Shown one piece after another: positions 1 to 8,094 of a stretch of DNA of 64,000 nucleotides. Both the position numbers and the translations under genes were made by a program. Below the pieces are notes generated by a model that saw nothing but the letters and a program-made list of their open reading frames with translations, did not search any database and was not told the origin of the DNA. Location: the NCBI GenBank assembly GCA_963665915.2, contig CAXXSG010000005.1:62001-126000 (forward strand), read 5' to 3'. The stretch is from JAFGRU01 sp963665915 (GTDB taxonomy: Bacteria; Desulfobacterota; Desulfuromonadia; Desulfuromonadales; JAAYDE01). Position 1 is the stretch's first letter; every line of letters starts with the position of its first letter.

Positions 1-704
1 TCCGAATTATTCTGGAATCGATGAAAAAGGCAGCCCTTCAGGCCAACGTTTCCATAGTCACCGGTGATACCAAAGTTGTCACCAGAGGCGCGGCTGACAA
101 AATATTCATCAACACCTCCGGCATCGGTGTTTTTGATCATTCATTCGACATTGAAGGAAATATGGCCGCCCCTGGCGACAAAATCATCATTAACGGTACC
201 GTGGGGGATCATGGAATTGCGATTCTGGCAAAGCGAGAGGGGCTTGAGCTGGGGGTAGACATTCTCTCGGACAGCGCTCCTCTTAACGGTCTTGTTCTCG
301 CTGCCATAGAAAAATTCGGCGATCAGATTCACGCGTTGCGGGATCCGACCCGCGGCGGGGTGGCGACCACTATCAAAGAGATCGCCATGCAGTCCGGTGT
401 CGACATCGAACTCGATGAAACAGCGATCCCGGTCCGGGATTCGGTTGACGGGGCCTGCGCCATACTCGGGCTGGACCCTCTTTATGTCGCTAATGAAGGG
501 AAGGTTTTGCTGGTCGTCGAAAACCAGACGGCGGATGATATTTTGCACCTTCTGCGCAATCATCCACAGGGTCGAGAGGCCGCCATTATCGGCGAGGTAG
601 CACAAGTCGATAATGCGCAAGGCCGGGTATTCCTCCGTACAACCATTGGCGGCAGACGAATTGTTGACATGCTCTCGGGGGAGCAGCTCCCACGAATCTG
701 CTGA
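1..704 (+). CDS. hypE: Hydrogenase maturation protein HypE, C-terminal part (5' end outside window)
   Basis: HypE dehydrates a thiocarboxamide on its own C-terminal cysteine to thiocyanate, supplying the CN ligands of the NiFe-hydrogenase active site. The frame is open from base 3 through the first ATG at 21, so this ATG is internal and roughly the first 100-110 residues of a usual 330-350 aa protein lie upstream of the window. Visible are the AIRS/PurM-like C-terminal domain, with the conserved segment DPTRGGVATTIKEIA and the VANEGK stretch, and the C-terminal PRIC, whose last residue is the modified cysteine. The rest of the hyp genes would be expected upstream. Identification is firm; the gene is truncated only by the window edge. 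Confidence 0.95.
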   Translation, partial: RIILESMKKAALQANVSIVTGDTKVVTRGAADKIFINTSGIGVFDHSFDIEGNMAAPGDKIIINGTVGDHGIAILAKREGLELGVDILSDSAPLNGLVLAAIEKFGDQIHALRDPTRGGVATTIKEIAMQSGVDIELDETAIPVRDSVDGACAILGLDPLYVANEGKVLLVVENQTADDILHLLRNHPQGREAAIIGEVAQVDNAQGRVFLRTTIGGRRIVDMLSGEQLPRIC

Positions 705-823
705 TTACCCCATAATTTCCAGATTATTCCATGTGACACATTAGCACACCACTTGCATTGAAACACAAAAGAGGGGAAACATCTTTCCCATTAATTCATT
801 TCATCCGTAAAGCCTGAAAATAT

Positions 824-2014
824 ATGCGCATCACTATTCATCGCAGTATTAATCTGCCTGATTACCGTCGTACCGAGATTTGTCGACGGAATCCGGAACT
901 GGGCCCGAAAATCCTGTTTTTCAGTGGCGGAAGTTCTCTGCGAAAGGTCAGTCAGGAACTGGTTCAATACACACACAATTCCATTCATATCATTACTTCC
1001 ATGGATTCCGGCGGCAGTTCAGCCACATTACGAAAAGCCTTTCACATGCCTGCGGTCGGAGATCTCAGACATCGGTTGATGGCCTTGGCGGACAGGAGCA
1101 TTACAGGTAATCCAAGTGTATACCAGCTTTTTTCCCACCGTCTCCCAAAAGAGGGGGATTTATCTGTTCTCAAGTGTGTTCTCGATTCCATGAAGGAAGG
1201 TCGACATCATCTGATCAGAGAAATTCCTGACCCCATGCGTTCGATTATCATGGATTATCTATGCCGTTTTGTGGAAAACATGCCCACTGATTTCAATCTC
1301 CGAAATTCAAGCATCGGCAATCTGGTCATTACAGGAGGATATTTAAGTCAACAAAACCACCTCGACCCTGTAATCTTTCTATTTTCAAATCTGGCCCATG
1401 TTCGGGCCACGGTAAAACCCATCACTAACGAATATCTCCATCTTGCTGCAGAACTTGAAGGGGGCGAGATCATCGTCGGCCAGCACAATCTGACCGGGAA
1501 AGAGGCGCCGCCCCTTTCAAAACCTATCAATCGTCTTTTTTTCACCGATTCATTGGCCAAAACCACTGAAACTCAATTAAAAATCCGCCCCGTCATTGCA
1601 GACTTGATTTCCCAGGCTGACCTGATCTGTTTTCCCATGGGCAGTTTTTACTCCAGCCTAATCGCCAACTGCCTCCCTTCGGGAATGGGAGAGGCAATCA
1701 GCCGAAACCCCTGCCCAAAGGTTTTTATTCCCAACACGTCGCCTGACCCGGAACTTTTTGGAAAAACTCTTGCCGACCAAGTGCGTGAACTTCTCTTTTA
1801 CCTCAAAAAGGGCGAAAAAAAATCTATTTCTGAAAATAAACTCCTCAATTACATCCTCATGGATGAGGATATTTCCAAATATCCTGGAGATCTCAATCCT
1901 GAATTTTTGTCTAAAAATGGGGTTGAAAGAATTAATTGCCATCTTCTCAGCCGGAACAGCCGTCCTTTTATTGATGAAAAACTTTTGGTGGGGGCTTTAC
2001 TTTCCCTGACATAA
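824..2014 (+). CDS. CofD/YvcK-family protein, GAK-system CofD-like type
   Basis: A 396 aa soluble protein. The N-terminal part carries FFSGGSSLR and then a TSMDSGGSSATLRKAF segment followed by VGDLRHRL, the nucleotide/phosphate-binding signature of the CofD/YvcK fold. A later GNLVITGGYL and a C-terminal FPMGSFYSSL segment also fit that fold. CofD proper transfers phospholactate in F420 synthesis, whereas YvcK is a UDP-sugar-binding regulator of carbon and cell-wall metabolism; the length and sequence look closest to the CofD-like component of the GAK system (ATP-grasp, CofD-like, kinase-like). None of the expected GAK partners is next to it here: the upstream neighbour is hypE and the downstream gene is convergent. 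The gene is followed by a strong terminator. Family confident, function not. Confidence 0.7.
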   Translation: MRITIHRSINLPDYRRTEICRRNPELGPKILFFSGGSSLRKVSQELVQYTHNSIHIITSMDSGGSSATLRKAFHMPAVGDLRHRLMALADRSITGNPSVYQLFSHRLPKEGDLSVLKCVLDSMKEGRHHLIREIPDPMRSIIMDYLCRFVENMPTDFNLRNSSIGNLVITGGYLSQQNHLDPVIFLFSNLAHVRATVKPITNEYLHLAAELEGGEIIVGQHNLTGKEAPPLSKPINRLFFTDSLAKTTETQLKIRPVIADLISQADLICFPMGSFYSSLIANCLPSGMGEAISRNPCPKVFIPNTSPDPELFGKTLADQVRELLFYLKKGEKKSISENKLLNYILMDEDISKYPGDLNPEFLSKNGVERINCHLLSRNSRPFIDEKLLVGALLSLT

Positions 2015-2044
2015 TGTCGCTCATAAGTGACAATTTTTATGCGC

Positions 2045-2080
2045 AAAAAAAAGGCCGCCTTAAAAAGCGGCCTTTTTTTC
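2045..2080 (+). terminator. Bidirectional intrinsic terminator
   Basis: Stem GGCCGC (2053-2058) pairs with GCGGCC (2067-2072), flanked by an A8 run on the left that pairs with a T7 run on the right. It lies between the convergent CofD-like gene and the M15-type peptidase gene, and the A/T flanks let it serve both strands. Confidence 0.85.
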
Positions 2081-2147
2081 TGGGACATATATGATCAAAA
2101 TTGCGTTTTACCGGATGTTGCCTTACGAGTGAAAAAAAAGGAATGAA

Positions 2148-2714
2148 TCACCAGGACCGCACGGGCCCTGTATCAATATGAATGAATTGAGATCTGGGAT
2201 AGTATCCGACACCTCCTTGGTGCAACCGCAAAGCAGCTTTTTTCAAAACCCGGAGATCGCAACCATGAGCACGGATATCCAGGGCCTGCCCTTTTAAATG
2301 GTAACTTCGCTTAGCAACCTTATGGCTTCTTTTGCGAAGTTTTTCATTGGTTTTACGGGAACGGTACCCAGAGATAATAATGTTTTGAGGATTTGAAACG
2401 GGCAATTTAAGATTAATTTCATAAAGAAGATCGAGTAAACGGCGGTCGATAGGCTTGATTTCATCATTTCGGAAATCACGACAGAGATAGTTGATAGCAT
2501 CCAAGCCTTCTTTTAGATAATCGCCATTCTCCCAGAAAACAATATTGTCAAGCCGTTCTCCGGTATGTGAGTTCAAGAGAGACAGGGTTTTATCAGAGGG
2601 AGAAGCGAAAGAGGCGCCTTTTGCCAGGGAGGCGACTGGAAAAGCAAGGCCGGCAGTTGCCAAAAGACCAATCTTCAAAAAACCTCTTCGTGAGGTCTCA
2701 AAATCTTCAGTCAT
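2148..2714 (-). CDS. Tat-exported DUF882/YcbK-type murein endopeptidase (M15-like)
   Basis: A 188 aa protein with a twin-arginine signal (SRRGFLKIG at residues 8-16, then a hydrophobic stretch to about 31), so it should be exported folded to the periplasm. The C-terminal half is the DUF882/peptidase M15 domain with zinc ligands visible in SYHLKGQALDIR (H139, D146) and FIHIDTG (H179). E. coli YcbK/MepK, the best-studied relative, cleaves meso-DAP to meso-DAP crosslinks in peptidoglycan. Length and domain order match that family. It stands alone, convergent with the gene before it, with a second putative murein hydrolase (M23) 0.9 kb away on the same strand. Substrate specificity is inferred. 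Confidence 0.88.
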   Translation of the reverse strand: MTEDFETSRRGFLKIGLLATAGLAFPVASLAKGASFASPSDKTLSLLNSHTGERLDNIVFWENGDYLKEGLDAINYLCRDFRNDEIKPIDRRLLDLLYEINLKLPVSNPQNIIISGYRSRKTNEKLRKRSHKVAKRSYHLKGQALDIRAHGCDLRVLKKAALRLHQGGVGYYPRSQFIHIDTGPVRSW

Positions 2715-3303
2715 TATTTTTCGTTATCCTCTTTGGTTAGATAAATGTTTAGCCAATCCAAAGAGCAAAAAGTGTTCCCATTCAAAAAGGGGTTGTTGGT
2801 TAAAAAATCTGATTCTTCAATCAATTTCCGAAATCAGAAAAACAACTCAAACCCCCAAAATCTGATAAGAACCGGAACAAAAAAAATTTTTATATAATGA
2901 CCACAATCCGTCAAAAAGCACAATAGTGAAAAAACGAATTAACAAAAAGTGTATTTTAATTGGTTTCATCCAATAGTTACGCTTTTGTTTTTTCGGAGTG
3001 GTATCCGATGTCCTTGAAATAATTAATTTTCCCCCAATGACGTTGCTCGGGAAATATTATTTTTTTATGGTAAAATCTTTTAAAGTTTTTTTTGGCGTAT
3101 CAGACTTCTTTGAAAATTAAGCAAAAATCGGGAAATTGTTCAGGTGGACAACTTGATCGGCCCTTTGGAATATTTTTCAACCCTTTCTCCTTTGCTGGAA
3201 ATTCAAAAAAAATATTTCCTTTTAATTTTTCTGTGGGCAAATTCTGCGATTTTACCAACTTGCCAATTTCAAGCCCACGTTTTCCTGAAAAAAGGAGCAA
3301 AAA
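2715..3303. other. AT-rich intergenic stretch, likely long leader of the cold-shock gene
   Basis: No convincing gene is visible; open frames here lack ribosome sites and have no recognisable protein. The sequence is very AT-rich. The last 200-250 bases before 3304 could be the long 5' untranslated leader typical of cspA-type mRNAs, but I see no well-scoring promoter pair and cannot place the transcription start. Confidence 0.4.
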
Positions 3304-3504
3304 ATGGCCAACGGTACCGTGAAATGGTTCAACAATGCAAAAGGTTTCGGTTTTATTCAACAGGATGAAGGTCCCGATGTTTTTGTTCACTTTTCATCTG
3401 TTACAGGAGAAGGTTTCAAAACATTAACGGAAGGTCAAAGGGTCTCTTTTGAAGTAGAAGAAGGCGACAAAGGACCCGCGGCTGCCAATGTTGCCAAACT
3501 TTAG
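3304..3504 (+). CDS. Cold-shock domain protein (CspA family)
   Basis: A 66 aa single cold-shock domain that binds single-stranded RNA/DNA and acts as an RNA chaperone. RNP1 (KGFGFI, residues 13-18) and RNP2 (VFVHF) are both intact, along with the N-terminal GTVKWFN. A Shine-Dalgarno AAGGAGC lies 6-7 bases before the ATG. The gene is monocistronic: a 590 bp AT-rich stretch lies upstream and a hairpin terminator follows. Whether it is cold-induced cannot be read from the sequence, because many paralogues in this family are constitutive. Confidence 0.95.
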   Translation: MANGTVKWFNNAKGFGFIQQDEGPDVFVHFSSVTGEGFKTLTEGQRVSFEVEEGDKGPAAANVAKL

Positions 3505-3525
3505 AATCTTTAGTTGAACCCCAAC

Positions 3526-3559
3526 AAAAAAAACGCCACAAGACACCGTGGTTTTTTTG
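3526..3559 (+). terminator. Intrinsic terminator of the cold-shock gene
   Basis: CCAC (3536-3539) pairs with GTGG (3548-3551), preceded by an A8 run and followed by T7, so the stem extends as A:T pairs. It sits about 20 bases after the stop codon. Confidence 0.6.
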
Positions 3560-3563
3560 TGGA

Positions 3564-3606
3564 CTTCAGTGTCCCGTCCTTTTTCCAATGTTACGGGACA
3601 CTGAAG
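3564..3606. repeat. Perfect 14-bp inverted repeat between convergent genes
   Basis: CTTCAGTGTCCCGT (3564-3577) and its exact reverse complement (3593-3606) flank a 15-base loop. There is no T-run after either arm, so it is not a canonical terminator. The TGTCCC/GGGACA core resembles REP-type palindromes, which would be dispersed elsewhere in the genome. Confidence 0.75.
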
Positions 3607-3638
3607 CGTCGTCAGCTTTTCCGGGATTCAGTCACTGT

Positions 3639-4946
3639 TTATTTGGATTTTGGAATTTTTACCGTTATATTGTCGCGAAGCCAATGGGAGTCCCACCACT
3701 CGATGGGTTCTACCGGAAGACCTGAGACCAATACGCCAAAATGGAGATGGTCTCCCCCTGCCATGCCAGTATTACCGCTCAAACCCAATATGTCTCCTAT
3801 TTTTATTTTCTGTCCTTCCTTCACATTCATGCGGCTCAGGTGACCATACAGACTTTGGAGACCCAGGCCATGATCAATGATGACACAGTTACCGTAAATA
3901 CCAAAAAAGCCGGCAAAAACAACCGCCCCTGAATTTGCCGCCTTAACTGGCGCTTGAGCGGTTGAAGCCAAGTCCACCCCAAGATGCGTTTGCGTGTCTA
4001 CCTTTTTTCCTTTATATATATACGAGCGCCTGTCTCCAAAGGTTGCCATAGTCGATCCGGGCTGTCTCAGAAAATTTCCATCCCAGAGGGGAATGGAGGC
4101 CGTGTCCTTTCCGTATCCATAGAGCCGTTGCCGATTTTTCTTCCTTAATTCTCGGTTCACACTCAGAAAGATTTCAAGATTGCTGGCGGCATTTGGAAAG
4201 TCGTTCTTAAACTGAGGCATTTTTGCTGCCAGGAATCCATCGGAGACATTAATCCGATCGCGGCGAAATTTTTTCTTTTTAACGTAAAAAAAGATTCCGT
4301 TTTCACTTGGGTTCCCAGCCTGGTCCTCTGCAAAAACCACAGGCTGAAATTCTTTTCTCCCAAGATCATAGGGAAAAGCAAAAATCGCGTAATATTTTCC
4401 TGAAGGTTGCAGGTAACCTGGGAAAAAACGCTCTCCCACTTTGACACCAGTCCTGGTGGCTTTCTCGGAGAGTGTATAGACGACCAGAGCGCTACCTCCC
4501 TGGCGAATATTATGGGCACGGCTCTCAACAAAAATGTCCGGTGGAGTGCGATCGTAAACGAATGAATAAACAGCTTTTCTCAGGTTACCACCAAGAAACG
4601 AACCGTCCCTTGCCGCCACCTCAACCTGGAACTCGCCTTCTTCCAGTTTGGCCTGGTCTATCTGAAAAGTCTCAGACATTTCCCGCGGCTTTGAAGGATA
4701 GGTTTTTGCAAAAACGGTGGTTTGCTTTTCATTCTGAAGAACCGTGACCGTCAGATTACTCAGGCCCGAATTTTCATCTTCAAGAGTCAAAGTCAGGGGA
4801 TTAATGGAAATTGGTCCTGAATCAGGAGAAAGGACCAGTGCGGGACCATCCTTGTCCCGAAATAGAAAAAAAAGGACACCCCCTGCCATCAGTAAAATGA
4901 ACAGAGCTGAAAAAAGCTTCCCTGCTTTTCGTTTTTTGAATGCCAT
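3639..4946 (-). CDS. Membrane-anchored M23 (LytM-type) metallopeptidase
   Basis: A 435 aa protein with one N-terminal membrane segment (about residues 11-30), a long beta-rich periplasmic region that resembles an immunoglobulin-like stalk (about 40-240), and a C-terminal peptidase M23 domain. The metal-binding and catalytic motifs are intact: HLGVD near residue 320 and HLHFG near 399, with YGHLS between them. An intact site argues for a true peptidoglycan endopeptidase rather than a degenerate EnvC/NlpD-type activator. It is transcribed alone on the minus strand. The precise cleavage site and any partner are unknown. Confidence 0.88.
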   Translation of the reverse strand: MAFKKRKAGKLFSALFILLMAGGVLFFLFRDKDGPALVLSPDSGPISINPLTLTLEDENSGLSNLTVTVLQNEKQTTVFAKTYPSKPREMSETFQIDQAKLEEGEFQVEVAARDGSFLGGNLRKAVYSFVYDRTPPDIFVESRAHNIRQGGSALVVYTLSEKATRTGVKVGERFFPGYLQPSGKYYAIFAFPYDLGRKEFQPVVFAEDQAGNPSENGIFFYVKKKKFRRDRINVSDGFLAAKMPQFKNDFPNAASNLEIFLSVNRELRKKNRQRLYGYGKDTASIPLWDGNFLRQPGSTMATFGDRRSYIYKGKKVDTQTHLGVDLASTAQAPVKAANSGAVVFAGFFGIYGNCVIIDHGLGLQSLYGHLSRMNVKEGQKIKIGDILGLSGNTGMAGGDHLHFGVLVSGLPVEPIEWWDSHWLRDNITVKIPKSK

Positions 4947-5187
4947 TCATTAAACTCCTTACCAAAACCAGTTGAAAAAGAAAATTTCACCCGGTTGAAA
5001 AATCGAAACTATCGTAAAATCGGGGAATAAGTGTTTTCTGCTTTTTGCTTGATACAAATAACAACGCCCTGTTAATGTTTTGTAAAAACCTGACGATAGA
5101 TGATTAAAGAGATTGCCAACTTTTTATGTGACTAAAGATATCTCACTTTTTTCCTTTCTATAAAACCATATATTTACGAAGGCCGCA

Positions 5188-6009
5188 ATGACAAGTCTTT
5201 TACGATTTTCAATTTTTTTGATCATTTTTTTCTGGTTCGGACTTTGTATCGGTGCATCTGAAATGATTTCACGTGTGTATGAGCTAAAGCACACGGGGGT
5301 CGAAAAGATCATTCCAGTGATTAACAGTCTCACCGAAACTGATACAAAAGTCGAAACTCTAAACAATCGAATAATTATCCATGCATCACCTGAAACCCAG
5401 AAAAAAATTGCCGTTCTTATCGATAAAATAGACATTCCCAGATCCACACTTCTTATCCGCGTTCGACATTCAAGCAACGGGATTGCAAATGCCATTCGTA
5501 CGGGTAACCATGTTTCAAAAGCGCCAGCCAAAACTTCCGGGCGTCTGGGTAATTCCCAGAAATCGACTATCCAACAAATTCTGGTGCAGGACGGTGCGGA
5601 TGCATTCATCGTCAAAGGTGAAGATATACCTTATTCGAGCGAGCTATCCATGGTCAGTGGTCGGCATCAGGGTTTTTCCAGAAAAATCGCTTACAAAGAG
5701 GTCCGAACCGGTTTTCTGGTCAGGCCCGTTCTGCAGGGGAAAATGGTGGAGGTTGAAATAGTCCCTTTCAATGAAAATATCAGAGGAAATTTCAGCCCCA
5801 ATATAGATACTCCACCGTCTGTCAGATACCAGAAAGCCGGGACAAAACTGCGGGTTCCATTGAATTCATGGTTCGAACTGGCAGGAACAAGCCAAAATTT
5901 CCAACAGGATGATGTCAGTACCGTTCGCTGGCAGACAGGAAAGAACTATCACAAAAGCAGCATCTGGATAAAAATTGAGGCCTTATCCTCAACTGTGTCA
6001 GCTCAATAA
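5188..6009 (+). CDS. Exported protein with a secretin N-domain, no secretin channel domain
   Basis: A 273 aa protein with a signal peptide (residues 1 to about 23). Residues 27-90 read as a secretin/NolW-type short domain: a VYELKHTGVEKIIPVINSL opening, an LNNRIIIHAS strand and then an IDKIDIPRSTLLIRV segment, the pattern seen in N1-N3 domains of type II/III secretion and pilus secretins. The remaining 180 residues do not contain the beta-barrel channel domain, and the protein is far shorter than secretins (450-700 aa). No secretion genes are adjacent. A GAAGG ribosome site precedes the ATG. It may be a stand-alone periplasmic or outer-membrane accessory protein. Domain call is moderate and role unknown. 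Confidence 0.6.
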   Translation: MTSLLRFSIFLIIFFWFGLCIGASEMISRVYELKHTGVEKIIPVINSLTETDTKVETLNNRIIIHASPETQKKIAVLIDKIDIPRSTLLIRVRHSSNGIANAIRTGNHVSKAPAKTSGRLGNSQKSTIQQILVQDGADAFIVKGEDIPYSSELSMVSGRHQGFSRKIAYKEVRTGFLVRPVLQGKMVEVEIVPFNENIRGNFSPNIDTPPSVRYQKAGTKLRVPLNSWFELAGTSQNFQQDDVSTVRWQTGKNYHKSSIWIKIEALSSTVSAQ

Positions 6010-6096
6010 TAATTAAAAGCTAATGTTCTACCTGACCTTTAATATTACAACATATTGTTTTACTAATTGTTCTATACATCCTAACCAATTTTACAC

Positions 6097-6126
6097 TTGA
6101 CATTGAGAAGTCATGTCTGATATCAA
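6097..6126 (+). promoter_or_regulatory. Sigma-70 type promoter of tRNA-Cys
   Basis: A perfect -35 TTGACA (6097-6102), an 18-base spacer and a -10 TATCAA (6121-6126) lie about 40 bases before the mature tRNA, the usual distance for a tRNA gene with a short 5' leader. Confidence 0.7.
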
Positions 6127-6165
6127 TATCCGAGTTTTTTGCAGGGAAAAGATTGCTGGTAATAC

Positions 6166-6239
<74 letters not shown>

Positions 6240-6261
6240 ATTTAACTCTAAAATATCTTTA

Positions 6262-6287
6262 AGTCAGCCCGATGGGCTGACTTTTTG
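6262..6287 (+). terminator. Intrinsic terminator after tRNA-Cys
   Basis: AGTCAGCCC (6262-6270) pairs perfectly with GGGCTGACT (6274-6282) over a GAT loop, followed by T-rich sequence. It ends the tRNA transcript just before the next gene. Confidence 0.9.
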
Positions 6288-6304
6288 TTTTTCTTCAGGG
6301 CACA

Positions 6305-7132
6305 ATGCAAGAATTCTCTTTAATTATTATTTTGGTTTTCGGTCTACTCGGTTCCTTTGCCGGCTTTCTAGCCGGCCTCCTGGGCCTTGGTGGCGGGATC
6401 ATATACATCCCTCTTTTTTTGGTGGTTTTTGAAATTGTCGGCTTTAACGCCGACATTATTGTCCACACCGCTTTCGGCACCAGCCTGGCCATCATCCTTT
6501 TAACTGCCATCAGCAGCTCATTGGTTCACTTCCAAAAGGACAATATCGAATGGTACCAGGTTTTTCGTCTCGCCATAGGCGCTGCCTTGGGAGCTGTTGT
6601 CGGTGCTCAGGCAGCGGCCTGGACCCCGGGCATCTGGCTCAAGGGTCTCTTTGGAATTATGCTGACCTGTGTTGCGTTACGAATTTTCACATCGCATCCC
6701 CATCTGTCTCCCGAAAGAACGGAAAGGATTCCGACTCTTCAACTACTGCTGGTAGGCGTTGCGGGAGGATCTTTCGCTGCTTTTTTCGGTGTCAGCGGTG
6801 CGGTAGTTGTTCTCCCGCTCCTGATTCTCGTTCTAAAACTGCCCATGCACTCCGCTATCGGTAATTCCAGCGCCCTGATCGTTATGTCCTGTCTTGTAGG
6901 CATGATCTCATATATGTTCCATGGTTGGGGAAAACCTGCTCTGCCTCCTTATTCAATCGGCTACGTTAATGTTCTGGTGGTCGCAATCTGTTCTCCTTTC
7001 ACAATGATTTTTGCCCGTGTCGGGGCTCAAGTTGCGCACCGTTTCAGTCATGATAGACTGGTAAAAATATTTGGAGTTGTGCTGACTATTGTCGGTCTCC
7101 GTATGCTGATAAAAACCTTCATTTTCCCCTGA
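6305..7132 (+). CDS. TauE/SafE family membrane transporter (probable sulfite/organosulfur or organic anion exporter)
   Basis: A 275 aa inner-membrane protein with about eight predicted membrane segments in two homologous halves. The glycine-rich GFLAGLLGLGGGIIYIPLF near residue 20 and the matching GGSFAAFFGVSGAVVVLPLL near 155 are the paired repeats of the TauE/SafE family. Members export sulfite, sulfoacetate and related anions, but the substrate cannot be read from sequence. No strong ribosome site precedes the ATG at 6305. The MEMO1-family gene follows after 29 bases, so the two could be cotranscribed. Confidence 0.85.
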   Translation: MQEFSLIIILVFGLLGSFAGFLAGLLGLGGGIIYIPLFLVVFEIVGFNADIIVHTAFGTSLAIILLTAISSSLVHFQKDNIEWYQVFRLAIGAALGAVVGAQAAAWTPGIWLKGLFGIMLTCVALRIFTSHPHLSPERTERIPTLQLLLVGVAGGSFAAFFGVSGAVVVLPLLILVLKLPMHSAIGNSSALIVMSCLVGMISYMFHGWGKPALPPYSIGYVNVLVVAICSPFTMIFARVGAQVAHRFSHDRLVKIFGVVLTIVGLRMLIKTFIFP

Positions 7133-7161
7133 GTGTTCATCGCCTTTTCAAGGAGGATTTC

Positions 7162-7965
7162 ATGCAACGGCATCCAGCTGTATCCGGGCAATTTTACCCC
7201 GGCGACCCTGTCGAATTGCGGGAAATGCTTACCGGGTTCATGCCAACACCCAAAACCCTCCACCAAGCGGTCGGAATAATTTCTCCTCATGCCGGCTACC
7301 CCTATTCCGGAGCTATTGCCGGCCAAACCTTTTCCCAGGTTAAAGCTCCTGAAAGAGCTATTATTCTCGGCCCCAACCATCACGGGTACGGCCACCCCTG
7401 GGCCGTCTACCCTGAAGGATGTTGGCTCACTCCTTTGGGGAAGTGCGCTGTTGATGGAGAGCTTGTAACCCGCATCCTCGAGGATTGTCCCGGGACCGGC
7501 GCGGACAAACTGGCCCATAAATATGAACATTCCCTTGAAGTCCAACTCCCTTTCCTCCAGATACTCTCTCCGAGTCTGCAGATCGTTCCCATCTGCCTCG
7601 GCGGCGGCGCGCTTCAGGACCTTTTGGAGTTTGGTGAAAATCTGGGCCGGGTGATCCAAAATTATCCCAAATCAACATTGATGGTTGCTAGTTCGGACAT
7701 GACCCACTATGAGCCGGATGTCATCGCCAGAAGAAAAGACATGAAAGCCATTGAACGAATCCTTGAACTCGATCCAAACGGTTTATGGGAAACGGTCCGC
7801 AAGCACAAAATTAGTATGTGTGGGGTTCTTTCGGTCGTTGTTATGCTCTCTGCAGCCAAATTTCTCGGTGCCAGCAAAGCCACTCTAGTACATTACGGCA
7901 ACTCAGGTGATGCTACCCAGGATTTCGCCCAGGTGGTCGGATATGCCGGAGTCCTGATTGAATAG
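7162..7965 (+). CDS. amrB: AmmeMemoRadiSam system protein B (MEMO1 family)
   Basis: A 267 aa cytoplasmic protein of the MEMO1 family, related to class III extradiol dioxygenases. Visible family features are an N-terminal PAVSGQFYPGDP, ISPHAGYPYSG (H43), LGPNHHGYG, and a C-terminal MCGVLSVVVMLSAAKFLGA followed by YGNSGDA. In many bacteria and archaea it is encoded beside an AMMECR1 protein and a radical SAM enzyme (AmrA and AmrS). Here neither partner lies next to it; the neighbours are a TauE permease and gltX. AGGAGG sits 7-8 bases before the ATG. Biochemical role is poorly defined. Confidence 0.88.
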   Translation: MQRHPAVSGQFYPGDPVELREMLTGFMPTPKTLHQAVGIISPHAGYPYSGAIAGQTFSQVKAPERAIILGPNHHGYGHPWAVYPEGCWLTPLGKCAVDGELVTRILEDCPGTGADKLAHKYEHSLEVQLPFLQILSPSLQIVPICLGGGALQDLLEFGENLGRVIQNYPKSTLMVASSDMTHYEPDVIARRKDMKAIERILELDPNGLWETVRKHKISMCGVLSVVVMLSAAKFLGASKATLVHYGNSGDATQDFAQVVGYAGVLIE

Positions 7966-7999
7966 AAAGATGTTTGGGTTTTTTCCATTTAAAAAATAC

Positions 8000-8028
8000 T
8001 TGTCAGCCCATAGTCCTTGACGTATAAA
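8000..8028 (+). promoter_or_regulatory. Probable gltX promoter
   Basis: TTGTCA (8000-8005), a 17-base spacer and TATAAA (8023-8028). The predicted transcription start, about 8035, coincides with the base of a hairpin that reaches 8053. Confidence 0.65.
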
Positions 8029-8034
8029 AACCGC

Positions 8035-8062
8035 AGTCGCCTTTTGGGCGGCTCATTTTTTT
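8035..8062 (+). terminator. Hairpin plus T7 between the gltX promoter and gltX
   Basis: AGTCGCC (8035-8041) pairs with GGCGGCT (8047-8053) with one G:T wobble over a TTTTG loop, followed by CA and T7. It is either the terminator of the upstream amrB transcript or a 5'-end structure of the gltX mRNA. Confidence 0.65.
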
Positions 8063-8094
8063 GTTTTGGTTTTTTTTAGAATTGGAGTCAGACA

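Noticed and set aside
21..704. Complete short HypE starting at ATG 21
   Set aside because: The frame is open to the window edge and the residues before the ATG (RIILES) continue the HypE sequence, so the gene is truncated by the window and not naturally short.
3092..3390. Overlapping frames on both strands before the cold-shock gene
   Set aside because: They lie in the AT-rich leader, have no ribosome sites and read as shadows of each other.
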